Shown one piece after another: positions 40,492 through 55,067 of a DNA stretch of 64,000 bases. Position numbers and translations under genes: made by a program. The notes below the pieces were generated by a model. That model made no database searches and was not told the origin of the DNA. It saw nothing but the letters and a program-made list of their open reading frames with translations. The stretch comes from Sophora flavescens (Eukaryota; Streptophyta; Magnoliopsida; Fabales; Fabaceae), in contig JAUPTC010000087.1 of assembly GCA_030762895.1 (NCBI GenBank), positions 47,222 through 111,221 on the forward strand. Reading direction: 5' to 3'. Numbering within the stretch: position 1 is the first letter of the stretch; every line of letters begins with the position of its first letter.

Positions 40492-43374
40492 TGCTAATTC
40501 AAACCCTTAACCCTAATTTGCCCCAAACCCTAATTTTGATCCTCAACCCTAAATTTGACCCAAACCTAATTCTAACCCTAATTTAGACCCAAAACCCCAA
40601 TTCTAACCTCTATTTTTGTCCAAAACCCTTTTTAACTCAAAATCCAAACCTAATTTTGACCACAAAAACCCAAATTTGGAACCAACCCAAATTCTGGGAC
40701 CCAAAACCCTAATCCCATCCCTAATTTAGACCAAAACACTAATTCAACCCCTATTTTTGAACCAAAAACCCCATTTTAAACCAAACCCCAATCCAAACCC
40801 CAAAATCTAATTTGACCATAAACCCAAATTTGACCCGTAACCCTAATTAACCCACTTGACCCAAACCTCTATTTTTAACTCAAACCGCCATTTCAAACCC
40901 TAAACCATAATTTTGACTCAAAACACAAATTTTGGACCCCAAACCCTAGTTTAGACCCAAAACCCTATTTTTAACCCAAAACCATAATTCAAACCCACTA
41001 CTCTAATCGAAAAACCATAATTCTAACCCATTTTGTCCAAAACCATTTTTTAACTCAAACCCAACTCAAACCCTAAACCCACGGGATCCAAACCCTATTT
41101 TTAACTCAAAACCCTAATTCAAACCCAAAACTAAATTCTTGACCCAAACCCAAATTCTAAATGCAACCCCAATTTTAACCCAAAGCTCGACTCTGACTCA
41201 AACCCCTAATTTGGACCCAAACCCCATTTTTACTCAAAACCCTAATTCAAACCATGAACCCTAATTCTGACCCAAAACCTAATTGACACAAAAACCCACA
41301 ATCTGACCCAAACCCCACTCTAACCCAAATCCTAACTGACCCAAACCCTAACTCGACTCCAAAACCCTAATTTAGACTAAAACCCCAACTCAAACCCTAA
41401 ACCCTAATTTTAACCCAAAGCCCTAAATGTAACCCAACCCTAATTTTGACCCAACCCTACCTCTAACAAAAATGCTAATTCAAACCCTAAACCCCACTCT
41501 GCTCCCTAAACCCCACTTTATCCAAGCCCTAAATTCGTCCCAAAACCTAATTCTAACCCCAATTTAGACCGAAACCCAATCCTAACTCTCTATTTTTGTC
41601 CCAAAACACTTTTTAACCTAAAACCCGAAACCTTAATTTTGACCCAAAACCCAAATTTGGAACCAAAACCCAAATTTTGACCCAAAACCCTAATCCTAAC
41701 CCCAATCAGACCCAAAACACCAATTCAACCCTATTTTTGAACCAAAACCTTAAACTCAAAACCCTAATTCAACCCCAAACCCCAAATTTGACCCAACCCT
41801 AATTTTAACCTCCTAATTTTGACCCAAACCCCTATTTTTAACTCAACTGCCATTTCAAACTCCTAAACCATAATTTTGACCAAAACCCGTAGTTTGACCC
41901 AAAACCCTAGTTTTAACCCAAAACCATAATTCAAACCCCACTCTAGACCGAAACCATAATTCTAACCCAACTTTGTCCAAAACCATTTGAACTCAAACCT
42001 AACTCAATCTCGAAACCCAATTGGTCCAAACCTCATTTTGAACTCAAAACCCTAATTCAAACCCAAAATTAAATTTGACCCTAAACCCTAACGTAGGCGT
42101 AACTCCCATTCTTAACCCAGTCTCAATTTTGACCCAAACCTAATTTAGACCAAAACCCTATTCTTACTCAAAACCCTAATTCAAACCATGAACCCTAATT
42201 TTGACTCAAAACCCAATCGACACAAAACCCAAAATTTGGACCCAAAACCCCAATTTTAACCCACAACCCTAATTCTGACCCAAAACCCAACTCACCCAAA
42301 ACCCTAATTTTGGACTCAAAACCCCAACTCAAACCCTAAACCCTAATTTCAACCCAAGCCCAAATGTAACAAAAACCCTAATTTAACAAAAAATGCTAAT
42401 TCAAACCCCAAACCCCAATTTTGCCCCTAAACCCCAATCCTTATCCTAAACCCTAAATTTGTCCCAAAAACCAATCTAACCCTAATTCTAGACCGAAAAC
42501 CCTAATTCTAACTCTATTTTTGTCCCAAAACACTTTTTTTTAACTCAAAACCCAAACCTTAATTTTGACCCAAAACCCAAATTTGGAACCAAACCCAAAT
42601 TCTGACTCCAAACCCTAATCCTAACCCTAATTTAGACCCAAACACTAATTCGAACCCATTTTCAACCAAAACCCTTTAAACTCAAAACCCAATTCAAACC
42701 CTAAACCCAATTTTGACCCTAAACCCAAATTTGACCTAACCCTAATTTAACCCTAATTTTGACCCAAACCCCATTTTTAACTCAATCCGGTATTTCAAAC
42801 TCCTAAAACCATAATTTTGACCTAAAACCCGGAGTTTGACCCAAAACCCTACTTAGACCCAAACCCTATTTTAACCCAAAACCATAATTCAACTCCTACT
42901 AGACTCCAAACCCTAATTCTAACCGTATTTTTGTCCCCAAACCATTTTTTAACTCAAACCCTAATTCAAACCCTTAACCCTAATTTTGCCTCCTAAACCC
43001 TATTTAACTCAAACCCTAATTCAAACCCAAAACCTAAATTTTGGACCCCAAACCCTAAATTAACCTAACCCAATCTAACCTAAAGCCCACTCTTGACCCA
43101 AGACTTAATTTAGACACAAAACCCTATTTTTTACCCAAACCCTAATTCAAACGCGAACCCTAATTTTGACCCAAAACTCTAATAATAAAACCGAAATTTT
43201 GACCCAAAACCCCAATTCTAACTCAAATCCCTAATTTGACCTAAACCCTAACTCCGACCCAAACCCTAATTTTGACTCAAAACCCAAACTCAAACCATAA
43301 ACCCCAATTTTAAGACAAAGCCCTCAATTTAACCTCAACCCTAATTTGGACCTAAAACCCAATTTAACAAAAAA
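40492..43374 (+). repeat. Three-unit HOR copy 2
   Basis: Units start at 40,492, 41,473 and 42,394 (981, 921 and 981 bp; total 2,883). Unit 1 has AAAATCTAATTTGACCATAAA at about 40,803. Unit 2 ends AAATGTAACAAAAACCC, with one monomer missing. Unit 3 has CCGTATTTTTGTCCCC near 42,920 and CCCTTAACCCTAATTTTGCC after it, and ends with the B-type TAAGACAAAGCCC form. Confidence 0.8.
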
Positions 43375-46228
43375 TGCTAATTCAAACCCTTAACCCAATT
43401 CTTGCCCCTAAACCCTAATTTTGATCCTCAACCCTAAATTTGACCCAAAACCCAATTCTAACCCTAATTTAGACCCAAAACCCTAATTCTAACTCTATTT
43501 TTGTCCAAAAACCCTTTAACTCAAAACAAACCTCCACTTGGACCAAAACCAAATTTGGAACCGAACCCAAATCTGGACCCAAAACCCAATCCTATCCCAA
43601 CTTAGACCCAAAACACTAATTCAACCCTATTTTTGAACCAAAACCCTATTTTAAACTCAAAACCCTAATTCAACCTCCTAAAATCTAATTTGACCATAAA
43701 CCCTAAATTTGACCCGAACCCTAATTTAACCCTAATTTTGACCCAAACCCTATTTTTAACTCAAACCGCTATTTCAAACTCCTAAACATACCTTGACCCA
43801 AACCCAAATTTTGACCAAAACCCCAGTTTAGACTCCCAAAACCCTATTTTTAACCCAAAACCATAATTCAAACCCTAATTTAGACCGAAAAACCATAATT
43901 CTAACCCTAATTTTGTCTAAAACCATTTTTTAACTCAAAACCCCAACTCAAACTCCTAAACCCAAATCTCAACCCAAACCCTATTTTTAACTCAAACCCC
44001 ATTTCAAACTCCAAAACTAAATTTTGACCCTAAACCCCAAATTTAAGCCATAACCATCCCAACCCAAAGTCCGAATTCTTGGACCCAAAACCCTACTTGA
44101 CCCAAACCCTATTTTTACTCAAAACCCTACTACACACCATGAACCCTACGTCTGACCCAAAACTCTAATTCGACACAAACCCAAATTTTCGACCCAAAAC
44201 CCCACTTTTAACCCACCCTAATTTTGACCCAAAACCCTAACTTCAACAAACCCCTAATTTAGACCAAACCCTAACTCAAACCCTAAACCCTAATTTTAAC
44301 CCAGCCCAAATGTAACCCAACCCTAACTTGACCAAACCCAATTTAACAAAAAATGCTAATTCAAACCCTAAACCCTAATTTTGCCCTAAACCCAATTTTT
44401 ATCCTAAGCCCATAAATCTGTCCCAAAACCATTCTAACCCCACTTTAGACCGAAACCCCAATTCTAACCTCTCTATTTTTATTCCCAAAACACTTTTAAC
44501 TCAAAACCCGAAACCTGAATTTTGACCCAAAACCCAAATTCTGGAAACCAAAACCAATTTGACCCAAAACCCTAATCCGAACCCCACTCTAGACCCAAAA
44601 CACTAATTCAACCCTATTTTTGAACCAAAACCTCAAACTCAAACCCAATTCAAACCTAAACCCTAAATTTTGACCCAACCCAATTTTAACCCTAATTTTG
44701 ACCCAAACCCTATTTTTAACTCAATCCGCTTATTTCAAACCCTAAACCATAATTTTGACCCAAACTCCGTAGTTTGACCTAAAACCCCAGTTCTAACCCA
44801 AAACCTAATTCAAAACCCCAATTTATCGAAACCATAATTCTAACCCTAATTTTGTCCAAAAACCATTTTTAACTCAAACCTAACTCAAACCCTAAACCCA
44901 AATTTCGACCTAAAACCCTATTTTTAACTCAAAACCCTAATTCAACCAAAAACTAAATTTTGACTCTAAACCCTAAATTTAGTTTCGAACCCTAATTTTA
45001 ACCCAAAGTCCAATTTGACCCAAAACCCCAATTTAGACCCAAAACCCTAATTCATAACCATGAACCCTAATTTTGACCCAAAACTCTAATTCGACACAAA
45101 ACCCAAAATTTGACCCAAAACCCCAATTCAACCCAAATCCCAATTTTGACCCAAACCCAACTCCACCCAAAACCCTAATTTTGACTCAAAACCTAACTCA
45201 AACCCTACCCTAAACCCACTTCTAACCAGGCCCAATGTAACCAAAACCCAATTTAACAAAAAATGCTAATTCAAACCCTAAAACCCTAATTTGCCCCTAA
45301 ACCCTAATCTTATCCTAAACCTAAATTCCGTCCCAAAACCCAATTCTAACCCTAGGACCGAAAACCCTAATTCTAACAATATTTTTTTCCTAAAACACTT
45401 TTTTTTAACTCAAAACCCAAACCTTCACCTTGACCCAAACCCAAATTTGGAACCAAAACCCAAATTTTGACCCAAACCCTAATCCCAACCTCCTAATTTA
45501 GACCCAAAACCCTAATCAACCCTATTTTGAACCAAACCTTTTAAACTCAAACCCTAATTCAAACTCCTAAACCTAATTTTGACCCTAAACCTAAATTTGA
45601 CTCAACCCTAATTTTTAACCCTAATTTTGACCCAAACCCCTATATTTAACTCAATCCGCTATTTCAAACTCCTAAACCATAACCTGACCCAAAACCCAAA
45701 TTTGGACCCAAACCCTAGTCTAGACCTAAACCCTATTTTTAACCCAAAACCATAATTCAAACCCAACTTAACCCAAAACCCTAATTTAACCCTATTTTTG
45801 TCCCCAAACCATTTTTACTCCAAACCCTATCAAACCCTTAACCCTAATTTTGCCCTAAACCCTATTTTTAACTCAAAACCCTAATTCAAACCCAAAACCA
45901 AAATTTGACCCAAACCCTAAATTAACTCAATTCTAACCCAAAGCCCAACTTGACCTAAACCCCAATCTAGACCCAAAACCCAATTTTTTACTCAAACCCC
46001 AATTCAAACGTTCAACCCCACTTCTTGACCCAAACCTAATTCACACAAAACCAATTTGACCCAAACCCCAATTCTAACCCAATCCCTAATTTTGACCCAA
46101 AACCCCAATCGACCCAAAACCCAACTTTGACTCAAAACCCAAACTCAAACCATAAACCCATTCTAAGACAAAGCCCTAAATTTAACCCTAACCCCAATTT
46201 CGGACCCAAAACCCTAATTTAACAAAAA
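43375..46228 (+). repeat. Three-unit HOR copy 3
   Basis: Units start at 43,375, 44,354 and 45,264 (979, 910 and 965 bp; total 2,854). The unit-1 AAAATCTAATTTGACCATAAA marker is at about 43,681. The unit-2 end lacks the usual monomer (ATGTAACCAAAACCC, about 45,235) and has a further small deletion near 45,045, where CCCTAATTCATAACCATGAA joins two monomers. The unit-3 CCCTTAACCCTAATTTTGCC marker is at about 45,835. Confidence 0.77.
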
Positions 46229-49137
46229 TGCTAATTCAAACTCTTAACCCTAATTTTGCCCTAAACCCTAATTTTGATCCTCAACCCCAAATTTGACCCA
46301 AAACCTAATTCTAACCCTAACTTAGACCCAAACCCTAATTCTAACTTCTATTTTTGTCCAAAAAACCCTCTTAACTCAAAACAAACCTAATTGACCAAAA
46401 CCCAAATTTGGAACCCAAACCCAAATTTGGACCCAAACCCTAATCCTATCCCTAATTTAGACCCAAAACACTAATTCGAACCCTATATTGAACCAAAACC
46501 CTATATAAAACTCAAAACCCCACTTCAAACCCTAAAATCTAATTTTGACCATAAACCCTAAATTAGACCCAAACCCTATCTTAACCCCAATTCTGACCCC
46601 AAACCCTTATTTTTAACTCAAACCGCTATTTCAAACCCTAAACCTACTTTGACTCAAAACCCAAATTTGGACTCCAAAAACCCTAACTTTAGACCCAAAA
46701 CCCTATTTTTAACTCAAAACCATAATTCAAACCCATTTAGACCGAAAACCATAAATTCTAACCCTACTTTTGTCCAAAAACCATTTTTTAACTCAAAACC
46801 CTAACTCAAACCCTAAACCCAAAATCCGGACCCAAAACCCTATTTTTAACTCAAACCCTAATTCAAACCCCAAACTAAATTCTGACCCTAAACCCTAAAT
46901 TTACCGAACCCCAACTTAACTCAGTTCACCTTGACCCAAACCCTAATTTGGACCCAAAACCCTATTTTTTACTCAAAACCCTAATTCAAACCATGAACCC
47001 TAATCTGACCCAAAACCCTACTCACGGACACAAACCCAAATTTTTACCCAAAACCCACTCTAACCCAAATCCCTAAATCTGACCCAAACCCTAACTCGAC
47101 CCAAAACCCACTCCTAGACTCAAAACCTAACTCAAACCCTAAACCCCACTTCCAACCCAAAGCCCTAAATGTAACCCGAACCCTAATCTTGACCCGAAAC
47201 CCTAACCTAACAAAAATGCTAATTCAAACCCTAAACCCTAATTTGTCCCTAAACCTACTTTTATCCTAAGCGCTAAATTTGTCCCAAAACCCTAATTCTA
47301 ACCCTAATTTAGACCAAAACCCTAATTCTAACTCTATTTTTGTCCCAAAACACTTTTAACTCAAAAAACCAATTTTGACCCAAAACCCAATTCTTGGAAC
47401 CAAAACCCAAATTTTGGACCAAAACCCTAATCCAAACTCCTAATTTAGACCAAAACACTAATTCAACCCTATTTTTGAACCAAAACCCTTAAACTCAAAA
47501 CCCTAATTCAAACTCCTAAACCCTAAATTTGACCTAACCCAACTTTAACCCTAATTTTGACCCAAACCCCTATTTTTAACTCAACCGCTATTTCAAACCC
47601 CAAACCATAATTTGACCAAAACCCAGAATTTGACCCAAAACCCAAGTTTTAACCCAAAACCATAATTCAAACCCTAATTTAGACCAAAACCATAATTCTA
47701 ACCCTAATTTTGTCCAAAACCATTTTTAACTCAAACCCTAACTCAAACCCTAAACCCAAATTTGGACCCAAACCCTATTTTTAACTCAAAACCCTAATTC
47801 AAACCCAAAAACTAAATTTTGAACCTAAACCATAAATTTAAGCCATAAACCTAATTTTAACCCAAAGCCAGAATTTTGACCCAAAACCCTAATTTAGACA
47901 CAAAACCCTAATTTTTACTCAAAACCCTAATTCAAACCATGAACCCTAATTTGACCAAATCTCTAATTCTGGACAAAACCCAAAATTTGACCCAAAACCC
48001 CACTTTAACCCAAATCCCTAATTTTGACCCAAAACCCTAACCTCGACCCAAAACCCACTCTTGACTCAAAACCCTAACTCAAACCCTAAACCCTAATTTT
48101 AACCCAAAGCCCTAAATGCAACCAAAAACCCTAATTTAACAAAAATGCTAATTCAAACCCTAAACCCACTCTTGCCCCCAAACCCACTTTTATCCTAAAC
48201 CCTAAATCTGTCCCAAAACCCAACTCCTAACCCCACCTTAGACCGAAAACCCTACCTCTAACTCTATTTTTGTCCCAAACACTTTTTTAACTCAAACCCC
48301 AAACCTTACCTTGACTCAAAACCCAAATTTGGAACCAAAACCCAAATTTGACCCAAAACCCTAATCCAACCCTAATTTAGACCCAAAACACTAATTCAAC
48401 CCTATTTTTCAACCAAACCCTTAAACTCAAAACCCTAATTCAAACCCTAAACCCTAATTTGACCCTAAACCCAAATTTGACCCAACCCCAATTTTAACCC
48501 CAATTTTGACCCAAACCCCTATTTTTAACTCAACCGCTATTTCAAACTCCTAAACCATAATTTTGACTCAAAACCCGAGTTTGACTCCAAAACCCTAGTT
48601 TAGACCCAAAACCCTATTTTTAACCCAAAACCATAATTCAAACCCTAATTTAGACCCAAAACCCCAACTCTAACCGTATTTTTGTCCCCAAACCATTTTT
48701 TAACTCAAAACCCTAATTCAAACTCCTAACCCAATTTTGCCCCTAAACCCTATTTTTAACTCAAAACCCTAATTCAAACCCAAAACCTAAATTTGGACCC
48801 TAAACCCTAAATTTAACCTTAACCCTAAATTTAACCCAAAGCCCGAATTCTGACCCAAAGACTTAATTTAGACACAAAACCCTATTTTTTACTCAAAACC
48901 CTAATTCAAACGCCCGAACCCTAATTTTGACCCAAAACTCTAATTCGACACAAACCGAAATTTTGACCCAAAACCCCATTTAACCCAAATCCCTAATTTT
49001 GACCCAAAACCCTAACTCGACTCCAAACCCCAATTCTGACTCAAAACCCAAACTCAAACCATAAACCCTAATTTTAAGACAAAGCCCTCAAATTTAACCT
49101 AACCCCAATTTGACCCAAAACCCTAATTTAACAAAAA
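46229..49137 (+). repeat. Three-unit HOR copy 4
   Basis: Units start at 46,229, 47,217 and 48,147 (988, 930 and 991 bp; total 2,909). The unit-1 AAAATCTAATTTTGACCATAAA form is at about 46,532. The unit-2 end at about 48,115 has ATGCAACCAAAAACCC, with the monomer deletion. Unit 3 carries CCGTATTTTTGTCCCC at about 48,675 and ends with TAAGACAAAGCCC at about 49,075. Confidence 0.8.
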
Positions 49138-52076
49138 TGCTAATTCAAACCCTTAACCCATTTTGCCCCCAAACCCTAATTTTGATCCTCAACCCTAAAT
49201 TTGACCCAAAACCTAATTCTAACCCAATTTAGACCCAAAACCCAATTCTAACTCTATTTTTGTCCAAAACCTTTTTTAACTCAAAACCAAAACCTTAATT
49301 TTGACCAAAACCCAAATTTGGAACCGAAACCAAATTTGGACCCAAACCCTAATCCTATCCCTAATTTAGACCCAAAACACTAATTCAACCCTATTTTTGA
49401 ACCAAAACCCTATTTTAAACTCAAAACCCTAATTCAAAACCCTAAAATCTAATTTTGACCATAAACCCTAAATTTGACCCGAACCCTAATTTTAACCCTA
49501 ATTTTGACCCAAACCCCTATTTTTAACTCAAACCGCTATTTCAAACCCTAAACCATAATTTTGACCCAAAACCCAAATTTTGACCTAAAACCCTAGTTTA
49601 GACCCAAAACCCTATTTTAACCCAAAACCATAATTCAAACCCTAATTTAGACCGAAAACCATAATTCTAACCCTAATTTTGTCCAAAACCATTTTTAACT
49701 CAAACCCTAACTCAAACCCTAAAACCCAAATTCTGGACCCAAAACCCTATTTTTAACTCAAAACCCTAATTCAAACCCAAAAACTAAATTTTGACCCTAA
49801 ACCCCAAATTTAAGCCTAACCCCAATCTTAACCCAAAGCCCGAATTTTGACCCAAAACCCTAATTTGGACCCAAACCCTATTTTTTACTCAAACCCTAAT
49901 TCAAACCATGAACCCTAATCTTGACCCAAAACTCTAATTCGACACAAACCCAAATTTTGACCCAAAACCCCACTTCTAACCCAAATCCCTAATCTTGACC
50001 CAAAACCCCAACTCGACCCAAAACCCCAATCTAGACTCAAAACCCAACTCAACCCTAAACCCTAATTTTAACCCAAAGCCCTAAATGTAACCTAAACCCT
50101 CAATTTGACCAAACCCATTTAACAAAAAATGCTAATTCAAACCCTAAACCCAACTTGCCCCTAAACCCTAATTTTTATCCTAAGCCCTAAATTTGTCCCA
50201 AAACCCAATTCAACCCCACTTAGACCGAAAACCCTAATTCTAACTCTATTTTTGTCCCAAAACACTTTTTTAACTCAAAACCGAACCTTAATCTGACCCA
50301 AAACCCAAATTTGGAACCAAAACCCAAATTCTGACCCAAAACCTAATCCTAACCCTCACTTAGACCCAAAACACTAATTCGAACCCTATTTTTGAACCAA
50401 ACCCTTTTAAACTCAAAACCCTAATTCAAACCCTAAACCCTATTCCCTAACCCTAACCCAATTTTAACCCTAATTTGACCCAAACCCCTATTTTTAACTC
50501 AAACCGCTATTTCAAACCCTAAACCATAATTTGACCCCCCAAAACCCTAGTTTGACCCAAAACCCTAGTTTTAACTCAAAACCATAATTCAAACCCTAAT
50601 TTAGACCCAAAACCATAATTCTAACCCTAATTTTGTCCAAAACCATTTTTAACTCAAAACCCTAACTCAAACCCTAAACCCAAATTCTGGACCCAAAACC
50701 CTATTTTTAACTCAAACCCTAATTCAAACCCAAAACTAAATTTTGACCCTAAACCCTAAATTTAAGCTTAACCCTAATTTTAACTCAAAGCCCAATTTTG
50801 ACCCAAAACCCTAATTTAGACCCAAAACCCTATTTTTACTCAAAACCCTAATTCAAACCATGAACCCTAATCTTGACCCAAAACTCTAATTCGGACACAA
50901 AACCCAAAATTTGACCCAAAACCCCAATTCTAACCCAAATCCCAATTTTGACCCAAACCCCAACTTTCGACCCAAAACCCAATTTTGACTCAAAACCCTA
51001 ACTCAAACCCTAAACCCTAATTTTAACCCAAAGCCCTAAATGTAACCAAAACCCTAATTTAACAAAAATGCTAATTCAAACCCTAAACCCTAATTTTGCC
51101 CCTAAACCCTAATTTTTATCCTAAACCCTAAATTTGTCCCAAAACCTAATCCTAACCCTAATTTAGACCGAAAACCCTAATTCTAACTCTATTTTTGTCC
51201 CAAAACACTTTTTTAACTCAAACCCAAACCTTACTTTTGACCCAAAACCCAAATTTGGAACCAAAACCCAAATTTTGACCCAAAACCCTAATCCTAACCC
51301 TAACTTAGACCCAAAACACTAATTCAACCCTATTTTTGAACCAAAACCCTTTTAAACTCAAAACCCTAATTCAAACCCTAAACCCTAATTTTGACCCTAA
51401 ACCCCAAATTTGACCTAACCCATTTTAACCCAATTTTGACCCAAACCCCTATTTTTAACTCAATCCGCTATTTCAAACTCCTAAACCATAATTTTGACTC
51501 AAAACCCAGAGTTTGACCCAAAACCCTAGTTTAGACCCAAAACCCTATTTTTAACCCAAAACCATAATTCAAACCCTAACTTAGACCCAAAACCCTAATT
51601 CTAACCGTATTTTTGTCCCCAAACCATTTTTTAACTCAAAACCCTAATTCAAACCCTTAACCCCAATTTTGCCCCTAAACCCTATTTTTAACTCAAAACC
51701 CTAATTCAAACCCAAAAACCTAAATTTTGACTCCTAAACCCTAAATTTAACCTTTAACCCTAAATTTAACCCAAAGCCCAATTTTGACCCAAGACCTAAT
51801 TCTAGACACAAACCCTATTTTTACTCAAAACCCTAATTCAAACGCTCGAACCCCTAATTTTGACCCAAAACTCTAATTCCGACACAAAACCGAAATTTTG
51901 ACCCAAAACCCCAATTTTAACCCAAATCCCTAATTTTGACCCAAAACCCCAACTCGACCCAAAACCCAATTTTGACTCAAAACCCAAACTCAAACCATAA
52001 ACCCTAATTTTAAGACAAAGCCCTAAATTTAACCCGTAACCCTAATTTTGACCCAAAACCCAATTTAACAAAAAAT
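49138..52076 (+). repeat. Three-unit HOR copy 5
   Basis: Units start at 49,138, 50,130 and 51,069 (992, 939 and 1,008 bp; total 2,939). The unit-1 marker is at about 49,445. The unit-2 end at about 51,040 has AAATGTAACCAAAACCC. The unit-3 marker CCGTATTTTTGTCCCC is at about 51,605 and is followed by CCCTTAACCCC. Unit 2 also joins CCCTAGTTTGACCC to CCCTAGTTTTAACTC near 50,545-50,575, where other units read CCCTAGTTTAGACCC then CCCTATTTTTAACCC. Confidence 0.82.
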
Positions 52077-55067
52077 GCTAATTCAAACCCTTAACCCCAA
52101 TTTTGCCCCCTAAACCCTAATTTTGATCCTCAACCCTAAACTTGACCCAAAACCTAATTCTAACCCTAATTTAGACCCAAAACCCTAATTCTAACCTCTA
52201 TTTTTGTCCAAAACCCTTTTTTAACCCAAAATCCAAACCTTAATCTTGACCAAAAACCCAAATTCTGGGAACCGAAACCCAAATTTGGACCCAAAACCCT
52301 AATCCTATCCCTAATTTAGACCCAAAACACTAATTCGAACCCTATTTTTGAACCAAAACCCTATTTTAAACTCAAAACCCTAATTCAAACTCCTAAAATC
52401 TAATTTTGACCATAAACCCTAAATTTGACCCTAACCCTAATTTTAACCCTAATTTGACCCAAACCCCTATTTTTAACTCAAACCGCTTATTTCAAACTCC
52501 TAAACCATAACTTTGACTCAAAACCCAAATTTTGACCCAAAACCCTAGTTTAGACCCAAAACCCTATTTTTAACCCAAAACCATAATTCAAACCCTAACT
52601 TAGACCGAAACCATAATTCTAACCCTAATTTTGTCCAAAACCATTTTTAACTCAAAACCCTAACTCAAACCCTAAACCCAAATTCTGGACCCAAAACCCT
52701 ATTTTTAACTCAAAACCCTAATTCAAACCCAAAACTAAATTTTGACCCTAAACCCTAAATTCTAAGCCGTAACCCCAATTTTAACCCAAAGTCCAATTTT
52801 GACCCAAAACCCTAATTTGGACCCAAAACCCTATTTTTACTCAAAACCCTAATTCAAACCATGAACCCTAATTTTGACCCAAAACTCTAATTCGGACACA
52901 AAACCCAAATTTTGACCCAAAACCCCAATTTAACCCAAATCCCTAATTTTGACCCAAACCCCAACTCCGACCCAAAACCCCAATTCTAGACTCAAACCCC
53001 AACTCAAACCCTAAACCCCAATTTTAACCCAAAGCCCTAAATGTAACCTTAACCCCACTCTGACCAAAACCCTAATTTAACAAAAATGCTAATTCAAACC
53101 CTAAACCCTAATTTTGCCCCTAAACCCCAATTTTGATCCTCAACCCTAAATTTGTCCCAAAACCTAATTCTAACCCTAACTTAGACCGAAAACCTAATTC
53201 TAACTCTATTTTTGTCCCAAAACCTTTTAACTCAAAACCCAAACCTTCACTTTGACCAAAACCCAAATTTGGAACCAAAACCCAAATTTTGACCCAAAAC
53301 CCTAATCCTATCCCTAATTTAGACCCAAAACACTAATTCGAACCCTATTTTTGAACCAAAACCCTATTTTAAACTCAAAACCCTAATTCAAACCCTAAAA
53401 TCCAATTTTGACCCTAAACCCTAAATTTGACCCTAACCCTAATTTTAACCCTAATTTTGACCCAAACCCTATTTTTAACTCAAACCGCTATTTCAAACCC
53501 TAAACCATAACTTGACCCAAAACCCAAATCTTGACCCAAAACCCTAGTTTAGACCCCAAACCCTATTTTTAACCCAAAACCATAATTCAAACCCAACTTA
53601 GACCGAAAACCATAATTCTAACCCTAATTTTGTCCAAAACCATTTTTAACTCAAAACCCTAACTCAAACCCTAAACCCAAATTGGACCCAAAACCCTATT
53701 TTTAACTCAAAACCCTAATTCAAACCCAAAACTAAATTTTGACCCAAAACCCTAATTTAAACCCTAATTCAAACCCTAAACCCTAATTTTGACCCAAAAC
53801 CCTAATTTAGACCCAAAACCCTATTTTTTACTCAAAACCCTAATTCAAACCATGAACCCTAATTTTGACCCAAAACTCTAATTCGGACACAAAACCCAAA
53901 ATTTGACCCAAAACCCCATCTAACCCAAATCCCTAATTTTGACCCAAAACCCTAACTCGACCCAAAACCCAATTTTGACTCAAAACCCTAACTCAAACCC
54001 TAAACCCTAATTTTAACCCAAAGCCCTAAATGTAACCAAAACCCTAATTTAACAAAAAATGCTAATTCAAACCCTAAACCCTACTTTTGCCCCTAAACCC
54101 TAATTTTATCCTAAACCCTAAATTTGTCCCAAAACCTAATTCTAACCCTAATTTAGACCGAAAACACTAATTCTAACTCTATTTTTGTCCCAAAACACTT
54201 TTTTTAACTCAAAACCCGAAACCTTAATTTTGACCCAAAACCCAAATTTGGAACCAAAACCCAAATTTTCACCCTAACCCTAATACAAACCCTAATTTAG
54301 ACCCAAAACACTAATTCGAACCCTATTTTTCAACCAAAACCCTTTTTAAACTCAAAACCCTAATTCAAACCCTAAACCCTAATTCTTGACCCTAAACCCT
54401 AAATTTGACCCTAACCCTAATTTTAACCCTAATTTTGACCCAAACCCCTATTTTTAACTCAATCCGCTATTTCAAACTCCTAAACCATAATTTTGACCCT
54501 AAACCCAGAGTTTGACCCAAAACCCTAGTTTAGACCCAAAACCCTATTTTTAACCCAAACCCATAATTCAAACCCTAATTTAGACCCAAAACCCTAATTC
54601 TAACCATATTTTTGTCCCCAAACCATTTTTTAAACTCAAAACCCTAATTCAAACCCATAACCCCAATTTTGCCCCTAAACCCTATTTTTAACTCAAAACC
54701 CTAATTCAAAAACAAAAACCTAAATATTGACCCTAAACCCTAAATTAAACCCAAACCTAAATTTAACCCAAAGCCCGAATTTTGACCCAAGACTTAATTT
54801 AGACACAAACCCTATTTTTACTCAAAACCCTAATTCAAACGCCGAACCCTAATTTTGACCCAAAACTCTAATTCGACACAAACCGAAATTTTGTCCCACA
54901 ACCCCATTTTTAACCGAAATCCCTAATTTTGACCCAAAACCCTAACTCTGACCCAAAACCCAAATTTTGACGCAAAACCCAAACTCAAACCATAAACCCC
55001 AATTTTAAGACAAAGCCCCAATTTAACCTAACCCCAATTTTGACCCAAAACCCTAATTTAACAAAAA
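52077..55067 (+). repeat. Three-unit HOR copy 6
   Basis: Units start at 52,077, 53,087 and 54,060 (1,010, 973 and 1,008 bp; total 2,991). The unit-1 marker AAAATCTAATTTTGACCATAAA is at about 52,386, and a related AAAATCCAATTTTGACCC form appears in unit 2 at about 53,398. The unit-2 end lacks the monomer (AAATGTAACCAAAACCC, about 54,028). Around 53,745-53,800 unit 2 has a register change: CCCTAATTTAAACCC and CCCTAATTCAAACCC stand where TTTAAGCC and AAAGCCCGAATTTT are expected. Confidence 0.82.
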
